Part shown: positions 43,839-49,230 of the stretch, in pieces
Numbering within the stretch: position 1 is the first letter of the stretch
Layout of the letters: every line of letters starts with the position of its first letter
NCBI GenBank assembly: GCA_002310195.1
Contig: DBYS01000010.1
Span: forward strand, 1 to 49,230
Source of the DNA: Bacteroidales bacterium UBA1180
Lineage (GTDB): Bacteria > Bacteroidota > Bacteroidia > Bacteroidales > Paludibacteraceae
Direction: 5' to 3'
DNA length: 49,230 nt
Notes under the pieces: model-generated
What the model was told of the DNA's origin: nothing
Databases searched by the model: none
The model's input: only the letters and a program-made list of their open reading frames with translations
Translations under genes and position numbers: made by a program

Positions 43839-45446
43839 ATGTATCGGCCTGTAGTTGTATTCATAGCCTGTTGCATGCTGGCAGTCTCCGTATGGGCTGA
43901 CGACAGTTTGCCCGTTATTGAGGTAAAGGCTGACCGAACAACGATTTATCCCCAGCGCATGGATCTGACGGGGGAGGAATCGTTGCTGGATGTACTGCAG
44001 ATGGTACCTGATCTGATGATTGCCGGCTATGAGGAACTGATTGACGACTATAATCTCCGCATCGACAACTGTCCGCTCAACGGCGACGTGCGGCTGATAC
44101 TCAGTCAGATGAAAGCCAAGGATATAGCCAAGATCCAGGTTTGCGACAACACGGGTGTGGCCAAGGGTACCGTAGGCATGAGCAATGTGCTGGATATCAA
44201 CATGATGATGCCTGATACCGTGAAAGGCTTCGTGGAAGCACAAGGAGGTTTTGGCCGGGATCTGGAAGGTGTTGCCGCGGCGAATGTGCTGTACGGCAGC
44301 CGGCGTACCGATCTCTATGCCAATGCGTCGTACCGCTATCAGCAGCCATACGAGAAGAGCAATGCGCACAAGGAGTATGTGTCGCTGCACATGACTAACC
44401 GATTTGATGACCGCAACAAACTACTGACCTATCTTACCCAGCAGTACCTGGCTACGCCCGACGAATACTCGCGGAAGGTAATGGGGCGCGCGCGGTACTT
44501 CCATACGTTCAACGAAGCGGGCACGGAGCTGCTGCTGGTAGGCGGCTATCAGTATGCTTCCGATCCGGTGTACTCCAACCAGTTGCCGCTGTTCATCGTG
44601 GAGCTGAATACGCCATTGCCGGCCAAGGGACTGTCGATGATGCTGGGCGTGGAGGGCGATTATCTGATGACCCGGCTGAAGGGAACAGGCAGGCATTGGG
44701 ATGTGTTTAATCACGACATCTATCTACAGTTTACCTACAGTCTGCCGCGGTGGCGGTTCACGGTGGGTAACCGTGTGATGTTCTACAACTACCGGCTAAT
44801 GGAAACCGGCGCAGTGCAGAAGCATTCCGATATCCGTAACAACACGAATGCCTGTGTGATCTGCGTGCCCAGCAGCCGGCATCAGATCCAGTTGGGTTAC
44901 TACCGCAAGTACATCAATCCTGCCTATCAGACGCTGTTTGCGGATGCCGGAACGCTTACCGACGAGCAGTGGGCGATGACCAAGGGACTGCTGGAGGAAC
45001 GGGATATCAACCAGATCAAGCTGTCGTACGCCTATACCCGGCAACGGCTGACGGTGCAGACGGATGCCAGCTACTACTTCATTGCCGGCGACGAGGATTA
45101 TACCGCACTGGGTGCGTCGGCATATTGGCGAACGAACTGGGTGACACTGACCGGCGGAACGAATATCTACATCGCTCCAAGCCGGGTGTTTGCGTCGCTG
45201 CGGGTTGCTCCTACCGCCTATCTTCCCCGCAACTGGCAGATAGGACTGCAGCTCGTGTATTACACCCCGCAATCACCCATGCGCTATCTGTACGGCACAC
45301 CGGTTTACGGCTGCCTGTCGGTGAACAAGCAGATAGGCGATTATCTGAGTCTGGGCGTTGACTGGCATGATATGTTCGATTCGTTCTGCAGTGCGGCCAA
45401 GGTAAACAGACATGCGGCACATATCAGGGTGCAATATCGATTCTGA
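43839..45446 (+). CDS. outer-membrane plug-and-barrel protein (TonB-receptor-like)
   Basis: A 535-residue protein from ATG 43839, chosen because it begins a signal peptide (MYRPVVVFIACCMLAVSVWA) just after the promoter. Residues 25-130 look like a TonB-receptor plug (LTGEESLLDVLQMVPDLMIAGYEELI, AKDIAKIQVCDN). The rest alternates aromatic beta-strands as in an outer-membrane barrel and ends in Phe (RVQYRF). At about 400 residues the barrel is much shorter than in SusC-type receptors, and there is no N-terminal regulatory domain. The ligand is unknown. gltS follows by 20 bases and is probably co-transcribed. Confidence 0.75.
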   Translation: MYRPVVVFIACCMLAVSVWADDSLPVIEVKADRTTIYPQRMDLTGEESLLDVLQMVPDLMIAGYEELIDDYNLRIDNCPLNGDVRLILSQMKAKDIAKIQVCDNTGVAKGTVGMSNVLDINMMMPDTVKGFVEAQGGFGRDLEGVAAANVLYGSRRTDLYANASYRYQQPYEKSNAHKEYVSLHMTNRFDDRNKLLTYLTQQYLATPDEYSRKVMGRARYFHTFNEAGTELLLVGGYQYASDPVYSNQLPLFIVELNTPLPAKGLSMMLGVEGDYLMTRLKGTGRHWDVFNHDIYLQFTYSLPRWRFTVGNRVMFYNYRLMETGAVQKHSDIRNNTNACVICVPSSRHQIQLGYYRKYINPAYQTLFADAGTLTDEQWAMTKGLLEERDINQIKLSYAYTRQRLTVQTDASYYFIAGDEDYTALGASAYWRTNWVTLTGGTNIYIAPSRVFASLRVAPTAYLPRNWQIGLQLVYYTPQSPMRYLYGTPVYGCLSVNKQIGDYLSLGVDWHDMFDSFCSAAKVNRHAAHIRVQYRF

Positions 45447-45466
45447 CGAAATAATACGTATTGCGT

Positions 45467-46735
45467 ATGACAAGCATAGAACTGAATATGATCCAAACAG
45501 CCGGCATCGGTGCATTAGCCCTGATGGTCGGCATGATACTGACGCGCAAGATCTCGTTTTTGCAGCGCTTCTGTATCCCGTCGCCGGTTAGCGGCGGAAT
45601 TATCTTCTCATTGATCGGTTTGGCGCTGTATGGCTGGTTCGATGTAGAGCTGTCGTTCGACGGCACGCTACGGGATGTGTTTATGCTCGCGTTCTTTACC
45701 AGCGTGGGCTTCCAGTGCGACATGAAGGTTATAAAGCAGGGTGGCAAAGCTTTGGCGATCATGTTGGTTTTGCTCGTGCTGATCATCGCGCTGCAGAACC
45801 TCATGCCGATGGGTATAACGCGATTACTGAATGTTGACCCGCTGATTGGCATAGCGGCAGGCAGTGTGTCGATGACGGGCGGTCACGGCACAGCCGGCGG
45901 TTTTGCCGGGGTGCTTGAGCAGATGGGTTTGTCCGGCGCCGGTACAATAGGCATGTCCGCCGCTACATTCGGACTGATAGCCGGTTCGATGGTTGGCGGT
46001 CCGCTAGCGGAGTTTATTATCCGAAAGAAACTGACGCACGAGCAGATGCAGCCGCAAGATGAGGCTATTGACCCTGCGATGGCGGGTATAGAGAGCGATG
46101 AGGCTTCGCCCGAAGGGCGAGCACAGCGCATGAGTTCGAAGGAACAGGAGTTTCAGCAGTATGCCAAGGCGAGCTACTGGATCGTTCTGGCTATGGGTGG
46201 TGGCACCTTGCTGAGCTGGTTGCTTGCCAAGACCGGCGTTACGTTTCCCGCCTATTTCGGAGCGTTGATCTTAGCCGCAATCCTGCGCAATACGATAGGG
46301 TTCGTCCGCTATAGGGAAAACGGCGAGTGGGTGAGGGGCGACAAACTGCTGGATATAGAGCGCATAACCAGTGTGGGCAATATATGCCTATCGATGTTCC
46401 TCGGCATAGCCATGATCTCCCTGCGTCTGTGGGAGCTGCAGAGCCTTGCTCTGCCGCTGATCGTTATTCTTGTATCCCAGGTACTGATGATGGCGCTGTT
46501 TGTGTACTTCGTTGCGTTCCCTCTGTTAGGCCGCAATTACGATGCCGCCGTGCTTTGTGCCGGTATATGCGGTTTTGGGCTTGGCGCCACGCCCAATGCG
46601 ATGGCTAACATGAGTGCCGTGTGCTACAAGTACCACTACACCGTCAAACCCTTCCTGATTGTGCCGATCATCGGTGCGATGTTCGCCGACCTGATTAACA
46701 CCGCCATCATCACGCTCTTCCTGAATATGTTGTAG
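45467..46735 (+). CDS. gltS: sodium/glutamate symporter, GltS family
   Basis: A 422-residue inner-membrane protein from ATG 45467; the TTG six bases earlier is less likely. It has about ten to eleven hydrophobic helices in two inverted halves. The reentrant-loop-like motifs are SVSMTGGHGTAGGFAGVL in the first half and GICGFGLGATPNAMANMSAV in the second, both characteristic of GltS. FCIPSPVSGGIIFSLIGLAL matches the family N-terminal region. It imports glutamate with sodium. The loop at about residues 190-230 is longer and more acidic than in E. coli GltS. I see no clear terminator after it. Confidence 0.92.
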   Translation: MTSIELNMIQTAGIGALALMVGMILTRKISFLQRFCIPSPVSGGIIFSLIGLALYGWFDVELSFDGTLRDVFMLAFFTSVGFQCDMKVIKQGGKALAIMLVLLVLIIALQNLMPMGITRLLNVDPLIGIAAGSVSMTGGHGTAGGFAGVLEQMGLSGAGTIGMSAATFGLIAGSMVGGPLAEFIIRKKLTHEQMQPQDEAIDPAMAGIESDEASPEGRAQRMSSKEQEFQQYAKASYWIVLAMGGGTLLSWLLAKTGVTFPAYFGALILAAILRNTIGFVRYRENGEWVRGDKLLDIERITSVGNICLSMFLGIAMISLRLWELQSLALPLIVILVSQVLMMALFVYFVAFPLLGRNYDAAVLCAGICGFGLGATPNAMANMSAVCYKYHYTVKPFLIVPIIGAMFADLINTAIITLFLNML

Positions 46736-46812
46736 CGACTTCTACGGGCCTTATATAACATCAGGAAGGTTAATTGAAGAGGGCTTTTTGACAGGCAAAA
46801 TACGACAAAAAG

Positions 46813-46835
46813 TATATAATACTACGTATTATATA
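46813..46835. repeat. AT-rich inverted repeat
   Basis: TATATAATAC (46813-46822) and GTATTATATA (46826-46835) form a perfect 10-bp palindrome with a 3-base centre (TAC). It lies about 80 bases after the gltS stop. It could be a weak terminator, a protein-binding site or a repeat remnant. Confidence 0.6.
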
Positions 46836-46872
46836 GTATAAGGTAACAAAAGTAAAAAAGAGGCCGTTATCC

Positions 46873-46910
46873 TATGGTTATCATTTGGATATCTTATGGA
46901 TATCATTTGG
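46873..46910. repeat. 22-base-period direct repeat
   Basis: TATGGTTATCATTTGG (46873-46888) and TATGGATATCATTTGG (46895-46910) match at 15 of 16 positions. The interval contributes further GGATATC/TATGGATATC palindromic bits. No gene overlaps it. Confidence 0.65.
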
Positions 46911-47080
46911 TGCGGTCTCGATCCGTGGCCGGTGGGGGCTCGAAACGCTTGAGATATTGTTCCAGGGGGGATGAGTAGGCAATATATTACGTATAGGATC
47001 CCATCTCTATTCTTTTTAGTAAAGTATAGCCAAATCTTTTAACAAAAATACGAGAAATCCTTTAATTTGTTGCTCAAAAA

Positions 47081-47113
47081 TTTGCATAAGTCATTTATTT
47101 TTTTGTATCTTTG
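47081..47113 (+). promoter_or_regulatory. Bacteroidota-type promoter with no protein gene downstream
   Basis: TTTG (47081-47084), a 21-base spacer and TATCTTTG (47106-47113) give a good match to the consensus. Transcription would start near 47120 and run into a region without a protein gene, ending at the hairpin at 47257-47289. Confidence 0.7.
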
Positions 47114-47115
47114 CA

Positions 47116-47171
47116 GCGGATTTGTCGGACAAATATGAAGTTCTTCTGCGGATTTGGCTGACAAATATGAA
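47116..47171 (+). repeat. two-copy tandem repeat, period 32
   Basis: The copies run from GCGGATTTGTCGGACAAATA (plus TGAA) at 47116-47139 to the same string with GCT for TCG at 47148-47171, matching at 22 of 24 positions. The first copy is itself a near-palindrome, ATTTGTC-G-GACAAAT. Both copies end in ATGAA, giving an 8-codon and a 2-codon mini-frame. Confidence 0.8.
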
Positions 47172-47289
47172 ATAGAAGTTCGATTTTGCCATTAAATAAA
47201 ATCGTATATGTATATGATTTTCTGCGACAACTCTGGTCGGGAAAATTGTTCTGACTGAAAACGAGCGGCTCGATGAGTCGCTCGTTTTC
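47119..47289 (+). ncRNA. candidate small non-coding RNA, about 170 nt
   Basis: A promoter at 47081-47113 and a 15-pair terminator hairpin at 47257-47289 bracket about 170 bases. This interval holds a tandem repeat and only mini-frames of 8, 2 and 16 codons (ATG 47135, 47167 and near 47207). The bracketed layout is what a stand-alone small RNA gene looks like. I cannot match it to a known family by eye. The 3' boundary is set by the terminator; the 5' end is estimated from the -7 box. Confidence 0.5.
47257..47289 (+). terminator. strong terminator hairpin, possibly bidirectional
   Basis: GAAAACGAGCG (47257-47267) pairs with CGCTCGTTTTC (47279-47289). The inner G-T wobble and CTC/GAG bring the stem to 15 pairs around loop GAT. 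The A/T-rich ends supply a T-tract in both directions. It can end the candidate RNA on the plus strand and the leucine-rich-repeat gene on the minus strand, whose stop is 25 bases away. Confidence 0.8.
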
Positions 47290-47313
47290 TCTGGTTATTA
47301 CTCGCGAAAATAC

Positions 47314-49230
47314 CTATTTCACTTCCTGGCCTTGGACGGTGTAGGCCTTGTCGCCACGAAGGATGAAGACTTTTCCGTCGTGGAGCACCTTGGTGGTTGG
47401 CGTGTTGTCGGATAGGATGTCTGCTACTCCTGTGCCACCTGTAGTATTGAAGGCGATGGTCTTCTTGTCCAGCGTTGTGCCGTTGCTGTCTTTGGAGGTG
47501 AGTGTCAGCTCGTAGGCTGTACCTTCCTCCAGGCCGGTTACCGTGAACGAGAAGCCCGTAGCCTGCGTCTGTTCGACTGCACCATTGCGCGACGGAGCAT
47601 TGAATGCAATCTCTGTGAGTTGGCCGTTGCTGTTGAAGATCAACGTGCAGATAACATTGCCTTGCTTATCTTTGATAACCATCTCGTAGGTCTCTGCGCC
47701 ATTGACGGTCGGCCAAGCAACGGTTGCGGTTGTCTCACTGGGCGTGACTTGTACGCTGGTGGTCTCTGTCGTTGCAGCGCCAATCGGACGGACATCATAC
47801 ATGCCCCAGAAATCATGCATCTTGTAGGTGTTGAGGTAATTTGCAGGAACATAGATGATTGTGCTATATGGCATACTCTTGGGGAAAGAACCGTCATCAA
47901 AGTATGCACTAGCAATTGTAGCAGTCGGTGGTCTCATGCTATAGCATGTGATTGTCTCGATAGAGTTGCAGTCTGCAAATGCGCGAGCTTCAATAACTTT
48001 TACCGATGTTCCAAAAAGAATATTCTTCATGGAACAACCGTTGAAAGCATTACCCCCAATGTTTGTGACGCTATTGGGAATAATTACATTTTCTTGAGGT
48101 TCACCATTTATGGAAAGTTGGTATTCTGATGAAATCTGGGTGGGAGACCACGATTTATTGCACCATTCTTCTATGGTGCCGGTGAAATTAATAGAAGCAA
48201 TTCTGCAACCATAGAAAGCATCACCTCCAATGCTTGTGACGCTATTGGGAATCGTCACAGAGGTCAAACTGCTGCAATCACCGAAAGCATATTCTCCAAT
48301 GCTTGTGACGCTTTCGCCGATAATGTACTCTTTAACCTGTGAGTCAAAAAGGCTTCCAATATTTGACCAAATGAAGAATCCAGAAACATTTATTTTCGAA
48401 TACTTCTGACTTACAATAGCATTTGAGTTTAAGGTCACCGAGGTCAAACTGCTGCATTTGTAGAAAGCAGCATATCCAATGCTTGTGACGCTATTGGGAA
48501 TCGTCACAGAGGTCAAACCGCTGCAACCATAGAAAGCATAGCTTCCAATGCTTGTGACACTATTGGGGATAACAATATCGCCTGTAGCTGCAGCGGAACA
48601 ACCAAGCAGAGTTGTCTTTGTATCATCGCTATATACAAGATAGCCATCAACATATCCGTTGACACACTTTGCGCCCCATGGCGAACCGGTTGCCGTGCCG
48701 GAATAGATTATGTTGTTTACACCATTGAAAGCATAATCTCCAATGCTTGTAACACTATTAGGAATCGTCACAGAGGTCAAACTGCTGCAATTTTGGAATG
48801 CGTTACTTGCAATGCTAGTGACGCTATTGGGAATAACGTACTCCCCTTGCATGCCACCAGGACATTGAATGAGTGTGGTTTGCTGCTTGTTGAACAAAAC
48901 TCCGTCTTTTGAACTATAATTCGGGTTATCATCAGCTACATTAATAGATGTCAAACTGCTGCAATTAGAGAAAGCACTATTTCCAATGCTAGTGACGCTA
49001 TTGGGAATCGTCACAGAGGTCAAGCTGCTGCAATAAGAGAAAGCATAATCTCCAATGCTTGTGATGCTATTGGGAATCGTAGTATTTTGACAACCGACAA
49101 TTAGCGTATTAGTGGAAGTCTCGATAATAGCATTACAATTGTTACGACTATCATATACTGTGTTTCCTGCTTCTACGGACAATGAGGTCAAACTGCTGCA
49201 TTTGTAGAAAGCCTCCTTTCCAATGCTTGT
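47314..49230 (-). CDS. BspA-like leucine-rich-repeat surface protein (5' end beyond window)
   Basis: At least 638 residues; the frame is open through the right edge, so the N-terminus and any signal peptide are missing. It contains many LRR_5/BspA-type repeats of about 23 residues (NSVTSIGDYAFSYCSSLTSV). At the DNA level a core like AATGCTTGTGACGCTATTGG recurs at least nine times between 48060 and 49070. Several repeats are interrupted by non-repeat inserts (VADDNPNYSSKDGVLFN; TGTIEEWCNKSW). A FN3-like domain follows the repeats (VTPSETTATVAWPTVNGAETYEMVI). The last residues hold the shared tail (VLHDGKVFILRGDKAYTVQG). BspA-like proteins are surface adhesins or binding proteins. It is more AT-rich than the housekeeping genes. 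Confidence 0.85.
   Translation of the reverse strand, partial: TSIGKEAFYKCSSLTSLSVEAGNTVYDSRNNCNAIIETSTNTLIVGCQNTTIPNSITSIGDYAFSYCSSLTSVTIPNSVTSIGNSAFSNCSSLTSINVADDNPNYSSKDGVLFNKQQTTLIQCPGGMQGEYVIPNSVTSIASNAFQNCSSLTSVTIPNSVTSIGDYAFNGVNNIIYSGTATGSPWGAKCVNGYVDGYLVYSDDTKTTLLGCSAAATGDIVIPNSVTSIGSYAFYGCSGLTSVTIPNSVTSIGYAAFYKCSSLTSVTLNSNAIVSQKYSKINVSGFFIWSNIGSLFDSQVKEYIIGESVTSIGEYAFGDCSSLTSVTIPNSVTSIGGDAFYGCRIASINFTGTIEEWCNKSWSPTQISSEYQLSINGEPQENVIIPNSVTNIGGNAFNGCSMKNILFGTSVKVIEARAFADCNSIETITCYSMRPPTATIASAYFDDGSFPKSMPYSTIIYVPANYLNTYKMHDFWGMYDVRPIGAATTETTSVQVTPSETTATVAWPTVNGAETYEMVIKDKQGNVICTLIFNSNGQLTEIAFNAPSRNGAVEQTQATGFSFTVTGLEEGTAYELTLTSKDSNGTTLDKKTIAFNTTGGTGVADILSDNTPTTKVLHDGKVFILRGDKAYTVQGQEVK

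Larger units (their letters stand above)
46736..47080. other. non-coding stretch after gltS
   Basis: There is no credible gene in this part of the 578-base gap. It contains an AT-rich inverted repeat (46813-46835) and a 22-base-period direct repeat (46873-46910), then a GC-rich patch (46911-46970) and AT-rich sequence leading to the promoter at 47081. A CTCGAAA stretch near 46948 resembles a tRNA T-loop but no cloverleaf can be built around it. Confidence 0.6.

Noticed and set aside
46911..46985. Possible tRNA, suggested by a CTCGAAA stretch resembling a T-loop
   Set aside because: No acceptor stem, D-arm or anticodon arm can be drawn around it.
48060..49070. CRISPR-like array, because a ~20-base core recurs many times
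   Set aside because: The repeats are in frame and encode leucine-rich-repeat residues, with uneven spacing and coding inserts between them.

Overview
The window looks like chromosome from an uncultured Bacteroidales-type Bacteroidota. The evidence is a SusC/SusD pair, several promoters of the Bacteroidota form (TTTG or TTG, then 20-21 bases, then TAnnTTTG), Bacteroidota-type lipoproteins, a BspA-like leucine-rich-repeat protein, and a short conserved C-terminal tail on surface proteins. I cannot assign a genus from the sequence alone.

Left edge (1-510): two overlapping small reading frames, a membrane peptide and a lipoprotein-like peptide with no usable start codon. They resemble small accessory or phage-associated genes and end in an intrinsic terminator.

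Plus strand, 511-31311: a polysaccharide utilization locus (PUL) for beta-1,3-glucan (laminarin, curdlan or fungal-glucan type). It starts with a one-protein membrane regulator (beta-propeller, Y_Y_Y domain, LuxR-like HTH). A second promoter then serves SusC, SusD, a BIG2-domain lipoprotein, a GH128-like glucanase, two GH16 laminarinase-like enzymes, a GPH/MelB-type sugar symporter, a roughly 1065-residue GH94-like phosphorylase best matched by GH149, and a GH30 enzyme. The inferred route is surface cleavage by GH16, GH128 and GH30, uptake through SusCD, import by the symporter, and cytoplasmic phosphorolysis to glucose-1-phosphate. Four large modular secreted proteins follow, built from discoidin-like, FN3-like, BIG2-like, jelly-roll-like and two unrecognised Cys-bracketed modules. 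They end in the same tail as one GH16. Three of the gaps between them carry homologous, covarying hairpins. A 42-residue Gly-rich peptide gene and a terminator-like hairpin close the locus.

Minus strand, 43680 down to 31360: a tightly packed run of ten genes. The order is rimO, an HU protein, an HU-TM-LysM fusion, uvrA, an ABC-F ATPase, a polysaccharide-deacetylase-like protein, a GT4 glycosyltransferase, a HAD-like protein, a polytopic membrane protein and prfB. It mixes translation and repair housekeeping genes with a small glycan-assembly module.

Plus strand, 43786-46735: an outer-membrane plug-plus-barrel protein and a GltS-type glutamate symporter, read from a promoter divergent from rimO.

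Right edge: a 578-base gap (46736-47313) contains repeats, a clear promoter, a tandem repeat and a terminator with no sizeable reading frame, so it is a candidate small RNA locus. A leucine-rich-repeat surface protein on the minus strand carries the same C-terminal tail and runs off the window.

The least-explained material is the set of tail-bearing modular proteins with covarying hairpins between their genes, the candidate RNA near 47.1-47.3 kb, and a chain of seven overlapping palindromes at 13193-13223.
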